Below, in pieces: positions 10,197 through 21,297 of a stretch of DNA of 64,000 nucleotides. Under the pieces are notes generated by a model. It was not told the origin of the DNA and did no database searches. It saw nothing but the letters and a program-made list of their open reading frames with translations. The position numbers and the translations under genes are program-made. Source of the DNA: Rhodotorula mucilaginosa (Eukaryota > Basidiomycota > Microbotryomycetes > Sporidiobolales > Sporidiobolaceae); assembly GCA_034406715.1 (NCBI GenBank), contig CP137868.1, forward strand, positions 992,001 to 1,056,000, written 5' to 3'. How positions within the stretch are numbered: the stretch's first letter is position 1; each line of letters starts with the position of its first letter.

Positions 10197-11679
10197 ATGA
10201 GCGGTCAGGTCAACGACAAGCAGCGGTCTTCGTTCGTCCTGAAGCTACATCAGTGAGTAGGATGGCGTGTTTATCGTCCGAGAACTGGTCCGGACCACTG
10301 TGGACCCGGCGCTCCATCGAAAGACGAGTCGAAACTTGAGAGGCTGATTGCGAATCGCGCATCCTTGCCTATCCACAGACTTTTGTCCGCCAATCTCCAT
10401 CCAGAGTATCTGCACTGGATCGACAACGACAGGTTTGCCGTGACAAGCGTTGACTCGCAGGCGAGGACGGCGCTTGCTCCGCAGTGGGACTTCAACTCGT
10501 GAGCGCGTTTTCTCGCCTCGTTTCCGACGGGTTGCCTCCTTTGGCGCACCCACCGAGATCACTGCGCCTGAATCGTGTCGCGACTCCTCGTGCGCGGGCG
10601 AGGAGACAGCCTGCCTGCCAGTGCAAGGGCTCATCCACTCCTTCCCTTGCAGTCTCTCCTCCTTCATCCGTCAATTGAGCTACTACTCGTTCAAGAGACT
10701 CTCGGACAGACGGCGGTCTGTAGAACGGAGGCCTAGTGTGCCCTCCTTCATCGTCTTTACGTACGTCGCGCACAGCGCTGCTCGATCGTCCGCTGCGCAT
10801 TTTCGCTGATTCCTCCCGTCTCGCAGGCACCCTTCCGGCAATTTCGTTCGCGACGACGAGTCGAAGACGCTTCTGATTCCTCGAAAACTGCGATCGCGCA
10901 AGCCGTCGTCGAAGCGGAAGGCGTCGGTGGCGTCCTCTGCAGGCGGCAGCAATGAGCGGTCTCCGTCGGCGACTCCGCCGCCAGCTCCGCGGAAAACGAA
11001 GGCGTCGGCAAAGCGTTCGCCGGCCACGCGGCGGAAAGATTCGAGCGTCGACATCAAAGACGGGCTGCAGAGCTATCAGCTGCCGAGCTGGAACCCGCTT
11101 GTGCCGCGGTCGTTGCCGACCGAGGTCTCTCCGCACTCCAGCACCACGCCACTTCCACCACCTCCCCCTGCCCTATTCCCTCTTCAACTCCCACCTCAAC
11201 GGATCCAGAGGTTGCCTCATCATCCACAAGAACAACAAGTCCTCCCTGAACCGCCGTACGAGCCGCCGTATCCGACGCCGGTTCTGCCTGACGGCGGTGG
11301 ATCCTACTTTCGGGACCACGAGCAACCGAAAGCGTTCCACGGCGGTTCGACATGGTACTACGCCCCGGCACCGTACACCCCCTCTCATGAGGCGGATGTC
11401 CGCGGTGCGGGCAAGGTTGAACACGACTTCGGGTTTACGCCCAGCGGGCTCGTCGCGCCGCCGTCGCCGCCCGCCGAAACGGATCCCGCCGCGGCAGCAT
11501 ATGGCTCGCCGACTACTCATGCACCGAGATTATTCTCCGCGCCGACGGTAGGAGAAATGCCACCGTACGCTTCACGCCATTTCGCCCCGCCGCATCCGTT
11601 CCCCAGCCACGGCTCTCCGAATCTTCTTCCTCCGATTCAAATGCAGCCGGCGAACGCGCTCTGGTACGGTCCGTCCTGA
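10197..11679 (+). CDS. HSF-type DNA-binding transcription factor, short and divergent
   Basis: A small protein (about 378 residues) with an N-terminal HSF-type winged helix. Exons 10197-10252, 10379-10498, 10653-10760 and 10827-11679 keep frame with GT..AG introns. The domain reads FVLKLHQLLSANLHPEYLHW, then DRFAVTSVDSQA, the recognition-helix block SLSSFIRQLSYYSFKRLSD, and the wing end FTHPSGNFVRDDESKTLLI followed by PRKLRS. Canonical HSF1 proteins have RQLNMYGFHK at the recognition helix; here it is RQLSYYSFKR, so DNA specificity may differ. After the domain comes a basic stretch (RKLRSRKPSSKRK, likely nuclear localisation), then a long proline-rich tail (PLPPPPPALFPLQLPP). I saw no leucine-zipper HR-A/B region, so it is unlikely to be the trimeric heat-shock factor itself. 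Skn7, Sfl1 and Mga1 are related families. Confidence 0.85.
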
Positions 11680-11941
11680 TCTCACCATTCACTCGATGTT
11701 GTACGCCGTCGTAGCCGAGCATTGTCCATCACTACCGTCTCTCTAGCATAGAAGGTCGTTGTCTGTCGTCACGTGTAACATCAAGCAGTGACACTTCAAC
11801 GGGCGAACGGGAAATATCGACAGAGAAATTGCATGATTAATGGTCAAAGCCAATACGGGCAGTAAGACTATGCTCGGAAATGTGATTAGGGATATCGATT
11901 ATGTTTAGCGATTCGTGCGGTGGCGATTGGATCAAAAAGAT

Positions 11942-14571
11942 TCAGGGTGTGTAGAGTTTCGCTCGCAAGCTCGACGAGGTGGCGCGCGCCGCCCGCGACA
12001 GCGCCCAGCCTAAAGGTGCGTGATCGCGTCAGTCAGCTGTCTCTTCTGCACGCTAAGGGGGTGGAGAGGGCGCACCTTTGATGGCGAACAAGCAGGCGGT
12101 CCAGAAGAACCAAGCACAAGCAGCCGCGACTGTGAGGTTCAGGAAAGCCTGCAAGTCCAACGACTCGCCGTTAGCGTGTACACGAGATTTGCGCTATAGA
12201 GTACAGATCACTGACCATCACGTCGTCGGCATGGTGGCGCATAGCGGCGAACGTCACTTGCTCGACCGATAAGATGAAGACGACGCCACCGCACGTCAAA
12301 GCGAGGGAAGCGAGCGCCTCAGTCGGAGGTCGCGACGGCAGGATGGACGAAGGGGGTCGGAGGAAGAGGAAGAAGTAGGTCAAGAAGCGGAAGCCGGCAA
12401 ACGCGCCGAGCAAGTTGCCCCAAAGCGCGTGGATGTCGACCTGGAACTGGTACGTCTGGTGGTGAGCCGCCATCGCGACACCTGCGTCAGAATGAAACGT
12501 CAGCAATTGTCGTCGTCGTCTTGCCTTCCGCGGACTATGCGTCTCTTACCGGTCACGCCGATGCAGAGCGCCGGGAACGGGTTGAAGCTGAACGCGGCCG
12601 ACGGCGGTGGCGGAATGGCGTTCAGGGAGCGGCCCGACGTCTCGGCCGCCGGAGTCGACAGCCAGGCACGGACCGTCCTGGACTCAAGGAACATTCCGAG
12701 TGCACCGGCGCCCCAGAACCTGCGGAAAAGTTGCGCCGTCAGAACCGCAACGAGAAGGCCGATGCGAGGCGGGCAGAGAGAGAGAGAGAGCCTTCTCACA
12801 TGATGGCGATCGAGATGTGCTGCACATCCTTGACCGAGTACGAGCCCGTCTTGCCCATTCGTTCCATCCACGTGTTGGTCGCGCCGTACGTGAAAATGAC
12901 GAGCGACTCGACGAATTCGGCGGTCCAGATCGACGCGGTCTTGCTCGGGTGGCGATTCCAAGCCCAGCCGAGAGAGGAGAAGGCGCCGCAGTAGCGCGCG
13001 AACGTGAGAAGGCCGTACCACAGGAAGATCGAGCCTTTGATGATGTGCGCGAGACAGCTGAGAGGAGCGAGCATGGAGCCTTTCGGTCAGATGCAGAGTT
13101 CCGAACCATTGTGAGGAGGGACAAAAGGACAGAGACGCACCCGTTGAGGTAGTTCTCACGGCAAGAACCAGTCCAGACTGCGATTCCCGAGCAGACTTGG
13201 ATGTAGGCGAGCAGGATCAAGGACCGTTCGGCCGTCGCCAAGACCAACGAAGTCCATTTGCGGACGCGCTGGCCGGCGGACGGCGGAGCGGTCGACTCGC
13301 CGTGCCAGTACACCTCGTCGCTGTGGACGGCAGTGTCCCCGTCCGAGAGCGCGATCGAGTTGCCGCGCGCAAAAGTCGGCGAGGCGGGGTGTTCGAGCGA
13401 GACGGGCGAACCGACGAGTCGGTCCACCTCGTCCGAGCCGTCGTCGTTTTCGCCACCGAGACGGAACGGCGTAGTTTCCTGAGCGCCCGACTCGACTTCT
13501 ATGGGACTGACGCTCCGACCCGTCGCCGTTCCTTCGCTCTTCTTCTTCCCCCAGCGCGTAAAGCGCAAGCAGAATTTCCCGACGTCGACAATGTTGAGCG
13601 CGAACGCGAGGACCATGGTGAACCAGCCCCACGACGTATGTGACGAGTGCTCATACATGTTGGGCGTGAGTCCGTTGTAGACCTGCACGTCATTTTCGCG
13701 GGCACGATCGGATCAGGAGCAGCAGGGAATGGTCGAGTCGAGACCAAGACGGGGCGGGGCAAGAGGTGTTAAGGGATCAGCATGCATGCAAGATGTCAGT
13801 CTCGGTCGCGTTGACATCGATCGCCGTCGGAGCGGAAGAGTGGAGGCAAAAAGCTGACCTGGCCGCAGACGAGCCCGAGGAAGGAAACCGCGAGGAACGC
13901 CGCTTGCGGGATGATGTAGAGCGACGAGCGACCCGCCTTGAGGAAAATGGCTGTACGGGAGCGTCTCAGCATGGGCGAACCCGAAAAGGCAGGAAACGAA
14001 AAGCGGACGCACCCAAGGGAAGAAGGCCAAAGAAGGAGAGGGTCATGAGCGCGATGTGGGCGTATAGCACCGCTGGTCGCCCCTCGTCACTCTGATCATA
14101 GTCCCAGTACGACGGCGGATCGGGCGAGTGGGTCAACAGGATCTGGGTCTCGTTCAGCTCGAGGAGGACGGGACCGTGTGAATGACCGTGGTCATGTCCC
14201 GACGACCTGGGCGGCTCGTGCGCGTCCTTGTCGGCGCCAATGTGCCCAGGAGATCCATGCTGTTGCTGCTGTTCCTCGTCCGAGCTGTCTCCGTGCGAGT
14301 TGGCGGTGGCTGCTAGAGTCGTCGGTTCGGGACGAGGCGCTGACATGCTCATCATCGCCTGCGACTCGCCGTCCGTGGCCGAGTCATCCTCGTCGTGGTG
14401 ACCTCCGTGTCGAGGGGAGAGTCGCTGGACGTTTGGCCACGCTATAGACGGGGTCCGTTTCTCGGCGATGACTCGGTCCAGCGTTGAAGTCGTCGCCGTC
14501 GTCGGGCTCGCCAAGCAGATCGCCGACCAGGCCAGCGGAAGACTCCAAGCAAGCACTGAGCGGCTTCTCAT
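11942..14571 (-). CDS. YTP1: YTP1-like multi-span membrane protein
   Basis: Fungal YTP1/DUF2427-type integral membrane protein of unknown biochemical role. Eight exons keep frame and encode about 675 residues: 14571-14013, 13950-13859, 13682-13141, 13057-12800, 12719-12550, 12481-12216, 12148-12076 and 12009-11942. A signal peptide starts the protein (MRSRSVLAWSLPLAWSAICL), followed by a histidine-rich low-complexity lumenal or extracellular part (SSGHDHGHSHG). Several spans follow: ALMTLSFFGLLPLG, AAFLAVSFLGLVCGQ, WGWFTMVLAFALNIVD, LILLAYIQVCSGIAVW. The C-terminal YTP1 domain has CLAHIIKGSIFLWYGLLTF, FVESLVIFTYGATNTWME, QFQVDIHALWGNLLGAFAGF and FLNLTVAAACAWFFW, ending in a short basic tail. 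The HDHGHSHG tract could bind a metal ion, but YTP1 proteins have no proven transport activity. Confidence 0.85.
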
Positions 14572-15652
14572 CTCGGACTGAGCGTTGCTCGAGGCGAACT
14601 CGTGCGGGTAGAGGCGAGAGAGAGGGAAAGTGCTTCCGGTCGGCGCCGAGCGAAAGCTGACAATTGACGCCGAGGAGAAAAACGGCGCGCGACGAGGAGC
14701 TCCTTAGTACTTGCGAAGTTCGGCAACGCTCATGATGACGCTTCCGCGTCCTCGGCTCTTGTACTCCGACAGCAGCTCGCCGCGCGCTATACTTCGAGCC
14801 CCGACGTTGCCATGACTGCGCTCTCGCTGTGCTCCACTTACTCGCCACTAGACAGAGCTTTGCTTGGGACGAAAAAGGTGCTTCCGCGCTCGCGCTCCCG
14901 TCTGCCGACCCGCCGACCGCGGCCGGCCGAGAGGTCTGGGCACTTTTGCCCTCGCGCTGACACTCGTACTGCTTGCGCACTGTATGCGCTTGTCCAGCGC
15001 ACTCGAAAAGCGTCTGTACACCACAACCTCATGATCGGAGCGCCCGCGAGATCAGCCATGGAAACTGGAGCGATCGACGCGAATGCCGAGCTGCGCTCGA
15101 TCGAAACGAGATCCGCCGCACCACTGCCGCACCTCCGAGGCTCCGCCTGTCGATCCCTCCCGGCTTACGGACCATGGTTACGACGGAGCACGAAGTCCGT
15201 TTCGAACGCAGGCATGCCCGACAAGCTGCTCCTGATGCAGAGATGCAGGGCCGTGTGGTCCGACTTGTCTCCGGCAGAGCTCGAAAGCGAGCGGCGCGAA
15301 AGATTGAGAACAGACTTTGACATGAGGGCCGAGGGGAATCGCTAAGTTAGCTACACAGGTAAATTACGTGAGCGCCCGGTGGTGGTGGTAAACAGAGACC
15401 GTAAGAGTGGCAGCCATGCACAGGAGTGAAGAGGAGGAGAGGGTCAACAGGGGAAGAGAAGGGGGCACAGCGAGGTGACGAGACAAAATCGACCGAGGGG
15501 AATAGAATGAGACGAAGACAAGGGCGCGGCGCAACTTTGGTACAAGGACGGCGTACAAGATGTGCGCATTTTCCGGGAGAGAAATCTTCACTGTGTTGCC
15601 GGTTCGTGTCTGCTGGACGTTCGGACGTGGTGGCGAATGGCGATCGTCCTGC
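14572..15652. other. Intergenic region upstream of the YTP1-like gene
   Basis: About 1.1 kb between two minus-strand genes, serving as the YTP1-like promoter and the 3' UTR of the zinc-finger gene. A plus-strand open frame at 14812-15345 has arginine/serine-rich chance-like composition and no splice support, so I did not call it. Confidence 0.5.
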
Positions 15653-18600
15653 TTACGGCGAGCGGTCGCGGCCGCCCGTCGTCGCCGTGCTCGACGGGAT
15701 GTAGAACGCCGGCGTCGACTTGGAGTTGGACCCGCCACTGTTGCCACCCCCTGACGACAACGACGTATGCGCGAACGGGTTCTTCAAGTTCGCAAAGGGC
15801 GCAGCGGACGAGAACGCGGCGGCGTTGGCACCGTAGCCGGCGGCGCGCTGCCTCTCCTCCCACGCTCGGGCTAGCCGGTCGAAATGCGAAGTGGACGAAG
15901 ACGGCGCCGAACCAACAAGCAACTTCTCGAGCTGCTCTTGTTGTTGTTGCTGCTGCTGCTGCTGCTGGCGTTGTTGTTCCTGCTGCTGGGCCAGTTGCTC
16001 CCGCTGATGTGGCGAGCTCGGAATGAACAGCGAAGGCGGCGTGTCGTGCTTGAACGACGACATGGTCGGCAAGTCAAAGCCCGCGATCGGGAGCGTCAAG
16101 GTCGGGTACGCGGTCGTGTACGTCGCCGAGAGCGCGGCGGCAAAGCTCGCTTGCTGGGCCGAGTACGGACTGCCCGAACCGAGCGGCGCGGTCGCCATCG
16201 GCAACAGCAGCGGCGCTTGCGACGACGAAGAACCTTGCGGCTGTTGAATCGACGGGTAGCCGCAGAACGAGTTGTGCCGCGACGTCCTGGTCCTGTGCTG
16301 CTGCTGCGACGAGCCAAGTGCAGGCAGGCCGAACGACAAACCGAGCGCCGACAGCTGCGCAGCCGAAGACGTCGGCGTCGCCGACGACGCCGTCGACGTC
16401 GACTGATGCGTCGAGACGCCAAACCCGCTCGCAAACATGGCAGCCGTCGCGGCGTGATCGGCCGCGTCGGCCTCGTACTGCCCGAGGACGCTGCGCCCGT
16501 TCGGGTCGTCGATATGCGAGATGGCCTTTTCGATGTGCTCTGCGAGGTGGTACGACGTCGACGGTTCAAACAGCTGACTCGTATCGGTATTGTTGTTGTT
16601 CAAGTTCGAGTCCGAGTACAGTGTGCTGTGCCCGCCGTGCGTACCCGAAGGCGGAGTCGGGTACCGGTCGGCCGCAGACTGGGCACCACCGTACTGCTGG
16701 TTCGATTTACCCGCCTCGCCGAGGACGGGAGGTCCCTCGAGGTTGTGCGCCGTGCTGCTCAGGAGCTCGTCGAGCGACGTCGGAACGCCATTCGCGCTAC
16801 CGTCTTTGCTGCTCGAAGGAGGAGGGACCGAAGCCGACGGCGACGTCGGAGAGTGGCGGATCGGACCCTCGATCGACGCGGCGAACGATTCAAAGTCAAA
16901 CTCGGGCTGGCTCGTCGGCGGCGGCGACAACGTGTGATGGTGGTGAAACACGCTCGACGGGACCGGGTCGTTGTCCAAGATGGCGCGCAAGTCGGCGACC
17001 GGGTCGAGGTTCAGTCCCGACGGCGAGTCGCACGTAAAGGTCGGCGACGGGTAGTGACTTTCCGGCGGCGCGGACGGCTCGCCGAGCGAAGCGGTCGTCC
17101 TCGTGCTGTTGGTCCCGTTCGAGCCGATCAGGCGACTGACCGCGTCGCCGAGGTCCATCGAGTCGTCCTCGTCGCGGTCGTCGTCCTCCTCGGCGGACGA
17201 GTTGGAGCCGGCGTCGCTTGGTTCGGGCGAGTTGACGAGCGAGAAGCAGCCGAGGGACTCGGGCAGGCCGGCGAGGGTCAGAGCGCGAGGGCGGAGGGAG
17301 GGTCGTTCGCGTTTGCCGGTTTGTGATCCTCCTCCTCCTCCGACGAAGGACGAGCGGCCGTTCCCAAACGAGGTGACGAAAGACGTGGGTAAGCTACCGA
17401 CAACAATGGGGTTTCCGCTTCCACCAGTTCCGGTTCCGGAGAAGGCGGAGGAGGAGGAGGGAGCAGTGCCGAGTGCGAGTTGGGAGGCGAAAGTCGCTCC
17501 GTGGCCAGCGTCGCTGTAGCGACGAGACAGAGGGATGACAGCAGGGTCGATGGATGGAAAGTGAGGAAACTGGTGCTGCTGCTGTTGGTGCTGCTCGTGA
17601 GAGGCTTCGGCGGGTCGACTGTAGGCTGGAAAGGACGGCGGAGCCCCCGAGAGTCCGGCGGGGACGGGCAGACTGAGCGAGAGGCCGAGCGCGTCCGGCG
17701 ACGCCGGCCCCACGATCAAGTCACCCGAGTGGTTCGCGATCGGGATCGCCGGCGGGAGGTGGTGTGCGCCCGTCGACGAGTTGGACGACTCGGACGGTGA
17801 CGATCCGCTGGCCTCCTTGGCTACCGGAGCCTTTGTCCCGGACGACGACGAGGCCTTGGCGGACGAGCCGGAACCGCCGGCAGCGATCGAACTCCTGCGT
17901 TTCCGACCCGCTTTGGCTGTCGGAGCGTCGTCGTCGGCGCGCGAGTGCAGCCGGGAATGCCGGTGCAAGGTGTCTCTGCGAAAGGCGCTGGGTTGAGCAC
18001 CACCCCTTGTTTTCCGACCGCACGACGGCGCTCTCGCTCGGGATACTCACTGTCGCGCAAACGTCTTGCCGCAAGTGTCACAGACATAGGGGCGGTCGAG
18101 GGTGTCTGTTTGTGGGACGAAAGGGCGAGCGTGCGGCGAGAAGACGGTTTCCGGCCGAGAGAAGCAGCGGCGCAGTTTCGGAGCAAAAGGATTCGGTCGT
18201 CGAGTTCGGTACGTCAGCCCTATCCGGTATAGGGACTTCGGACTTTGGTTCCGAGATACGTACGGGTCCGTTCGTGCCTCTGAGCATGCTCGAGTTTCTT
18301 AAAAGTCATGTCTGTAAGCACGCCGGTGAGGGTCGAGAGGGGGGAGTTAGCGCATTCATCCGCCCGGCCCGGAGGCCACGGGTGCTTGCACACAGCGCCG
18401 GCAAACTGAGGGCGCTGGAGAGAGGCGGTCGAGGGCGAACGCTCCGGTCCAGAGGGTTCCGTGCGCGTAGCTTGTGCAGCGGGCCTTGGGGTTGTTCGAA
18501 GCAGGGGAAGCGGTTGCCGAGTGGGGTGCCGAAGGCCTCGCGCAGCTGCCGGCGCTGCGAGTGAAACGGGGAGAGGAAGAGTACGCACCACAGTACTTGC

Positions 18601-18697
18601 ATGTTGCCACTCTGAGCTTGTCCTTCTTGCTTGCGCCTGCCATGCTCGAGTCTGCGGCCGAGTGGTCGAGTTGAGCGGTCGACGCGGAGCCCACCAT
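15653..18697 (-). CDS. C2H2 zinc-finger transcription factor with two N-terminal fingers and long disordered tail
   Basis: Exons 18697-18589, 18311-18264, 18105-18051 and 17975-15653 keep frame and give about 844 residues. The two tandem fingers near residues 33-85 only appear once the exons are joined. Finger 1 is CKYCDMTFKKLEHAQRHERT with its last histidine in the next exon, and finger 2 is VCDTCGKTFARQDTLHRHSR plus LH. Each fits C-x2-C-x12-H-x3-4-H. Finger 1 resembles the FRRQEHLKRH style of Msn2/Com2-type proteins. The rest is low complexity: serine, glycine, asparagine (NLNNNN) and a glutamine tract near the C-terminus. An SPEPSDAGSNSSAEEDDD acidic block could be an activation region. 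The first two introns (277 and 158 nt) are long for this genome, so a small extra exon cannot be excluded. It shares a 289-nt divergent promoter with the SWIM/RING gene. Confidence 0.82.
15936..15990. repeat. CAG/CAA trinucleotide tract encoding poly-glutamine
   Basis: On the minus strand an imperfect run of CAG and CAA codons encodes about 20 glutamines with a few E and R interruptions near the C-terminus of the zinc-finger protein. Mixed codons suggest the protein tract, not only DNA slippage, is kept. Length variation between strains is likely. Confidence 0.8.
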
Positions 18698-18986
18698 TTT
18701 CTGACAAGGCGGAGGGTTGAAACGCGTGGGCCTGCCTCTGTGCGACGCCTGGGGTGGGGCTGGGTAGGGTAGACGGTCGAGTATGCGAGTCGGGATATAT
18801 TCCGGAGTGTAGCTAGCCTGCCCGTGCTGTGGCAGCGGTGCGGGCGGTTGAGCGGGAGAGTCGAGGCGAGCGAGCGCCACTCTGGAGCACCGCCTTCCAA
18901 CCCGGCCAACGCCTCCCCTCGAGCACTTGCATTGCTCTCCGTCACTTATTTGCAAACAAAGAGTGACTCTACACGCGCCAGCCACG

Positions 18987-20570
18987 ATGCCGCCCAAACG
19001 CCCTCGCCCTCCTCCGGACGATCCAGTGTGGGACCTCGTCGAACAATACGGCGACTTCTCAGACCCCGAGCTGGCTCTCCTGACTCCACCTCCGGCCGAA
19101 GACGCGTCTCGTCGAACCGACGACGGCGACCGCGTATGGCCGCAAGCTGGACCTGCACCCAAGAAGAAGAAGCTCAAGGAAGGTGAAGTCGAGCCGGAAA
19201 GGCGCCTCAAAGTCTACAAGAGAGGTGAGCCCTGACCCTCTTCGCACCGCGTTCGTCCGCCTCGAAAGTGACCAGCTTCGACTACGGTGGTCCAGCCTGC
19301 CCGAAAGCGACTCAAGAACGCGCCGACCGCGTCCGCCTGCAGCGCTTCTTCTGCGTCGACCGCCAGCGCACCTCGCCCATCTCGGAGCAGTTCAGCGTCT
19401 TGGGCTCGACTGGCAACCTCTACACCGTCAAGGTCGGACATCTCCCGAGTTGCGACTGCCCCGACGGCGCCAAGGGCAACCACTGCAAGCATCTGGTACG
19501 TCCTTCTACTTGTCTAAACAGTCCGTTCGACCGCAAATTCACCCGCTTCTTGTTTCCCTGCAGCTCTTTGTCTTCCTGAAAGGTACCCCGCGCTGTTACC
19601 AGTGTTTTGTCCGCGGCGAGATGGTCTAGTGCTAATGCACCCTGCGCGCAGTCCTCGGCGTGCCCTGGAGTTCCAACTTGTGGTGCGTGCGCTCTTTCAC
19701 CGGCAAATTTGATCCCTCTTGACGAATGACCTCGGCCCTTCGACAGGTACCAATCTGCTCTCCTGACTGAAGAGCTCCAAGCTATCTTCACGCTCGCGCG
19801 TCCGGCTCCGCGCACCATGCTCGAAGACCGCGTCAAGTCGGCGTATGAAGTCGCCACCGGCAAGAAGAAGGTCGAACAGGGCGAACAGGACGGAGGTCCG
19901 GTCAAGAAGCGCATCCCGCAAGAAGGCGATAGCTGCCCTATCTGCTGTACGTTCCCTCGCTGGCTTTTTCCGGGCGGAGGAGAAGACCAGGCCACAGCTG
20001 ACGCCTTCTGCCCGCTCTCGCGCACGCAGACGAGGACTTTGAGCCGGGAGCCGAGAACGGTCTCGTCTTTTGCCTCACCATCTCGGGATGCGGCAACGCC
20101 CTTCACACCGAATGCTTCAGCAACTGGGCCAAGACGTCAAATCCAACGTGAGACGCTGCGCTCTTCTCTTGCCGGTCTCAGAGACGACGCTGACTTTCGA
20201 GCCTTTTGCTCTGAACCGCCATCGTCGACGCCTGTCAGCACTTGCCCTCTCTGCCGCGAGAAATGGCCCTCGTCGTCCACTGCGGCTACGAACGGCACCG
20301 CTGCCGCCGGTCCTTCTTTTTCGGCCGACGGGTACCAAAACTTTGCCGCCCAAGCCGGTATCTCGACCACGCGTGATACCTCGACCTGTACGTTCAGTCA
20401 CCTTTCTCCGCCTCACATGAGCTACCTAGGCGACTAACCCTCCCTCGCGGACTTGCGGTTCCTCAGATTACCACGGACCGAGGCGCGGCGAGTCGTGGTA
20501 CCGCGGAGGCGGTCGGAACCGCTACAAGTACGACGACAATTACGGAGACGACTACGGTTATCTTTTCTGA
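18987..20570 (+). CDS. SWIM zinc-finger plus RING-type protein, probable E3 ubiquitin ligase
   Basis: Eight exons keep frame: 18987-19224, 19296-19495, 19564-19582, 19652-19682, 19747-19946, 20030-20147, 20239-20387 and 20467-20570, giving about 352 residues. Two of them are only 19 and 31 nt. After a basic N-terminus (PKKKKLKEGE), residues about 110-155 hold a SWIM motif, CDCPDGAKGNHCKH, inside the typical frame FSVLGSTGNLYTVKVGHLPS and followed by LLFVFLKVLGVPW. A C3HC4-type RING follows from about residue 230: CPICYEDF, then GLVFCLTISGCGNALHTECF, then CPLCREKW. The C-terminus is rich in Y, G and R (YRGGGRNRYKYDDNYGDDYG). SWIM plus RING architectures occur in ZSWIM2-like ligases and animal MEKK1. 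Ubiquitin ligase activity is a family inference. The acceptor before ACPKATQERADRV was chosen from the frame and from conserved residues. Confidence 0.87.
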
Positions 20571-21297
20571 GGACAGTGGCGTGATGTCCGCTTGTGGCGG
20601 TTGCTTGGGTGCCGGTTCCAGCGATACGGTTCGAGATGTTGCTTGTCTTTTTTTGTTTTCCCTCGCGCTCGCGCATTGGCGTTTGTGTGCGTAGCTTGAA
20701 GTCGCGCTTGATGATGATGGTCTGGGTGATCTCCGCTTGAAATGCATGTTCTAGTGCAGTTAAAAGTCCATTCCGCGCAGCCATAGAGGGTGCGGAGTCG
20801 CAGACGCTCGTTTTTCTCGCCGCTTGTCCGTGCTCGATCGCTCCTCTCGCCGCATCCGCCCCTCTCACTCACCCTCACCTCATGTATCGATGTTATGCGG
20901 TCATAGACAGGCAACAGACGGGTTTCCGTCGATACCGGCTGCGTCCAGAGCCTCTCGAGGCTCTCGGCTGGACAAAGAAGCGAAGATGCACCGACGTCCA
21001 TCACCTCATAATGAACTGACGTCAAAGTGGACCCAAGTCGAGGAAGAACAGAGCTGGCTCCACGCTCTCTGTTGGTGTCTCATTAGTCTTGCAGAGAGCT
21101 CGTTACGAATCGTGCGTCAGTATTCGAGAAGCGCGGGGGTTTGATCGACAGGCTAAGCCAGATGATCGACTTGAGCAAGGGGGGGCATGACGGAGTCGCG
21201 ATGAGCAAAGAAAGAAGTTCGAGCACAGGCTGCTCGTTTCCTCGCTGGATCTTGACCTCTTGCTGTTCAGCAGAGTTGTCCTACTCGCTTGCTGAAG
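20571..21297. other. Intergenic, upstream of the aquaporin
   Basis: About 730 nt between two plus-strand genes. No coding gene is supported. It contains a perfect TGACGTCA site, listed separately, and should act as the aquaporin promoter. Confidence 0.5.
21017..21024. promoter_or_regulatory. CRE-like site TGACGTCA
   Basis: A perfect eight-base CRE palindrome, about 275 nt before the aquaporin start codon. bZIP factors of the Atf1/Sko1 type bind this sequence in fungi, often in osmotic or oxidative stress. Binding here is inferred from the motif alone. Confidence 0.4.

Noticed and set aside
14812-15345. A 177-codon open frame upstream of the YTP1-like gene
   Set aside because: Composition is chance-like (R, S, A), with no conserved blocks and no splice partners.
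15884-17326. A 480-codon plus-strand open frame opposite the zinc-finger gene
   Set aside because: Arginine-rich antisense shadow of a low-complexity coding exon; no start context or homology.
19261-19275. Earlier acceptor (GACCAG) for the second exon of the SWIM/RING gene
   Set aside because: It gives the wrong frame; the next acceptor (GTCCAG at 19295) restores ACPKATQERADRV and the conserved SWIM context.
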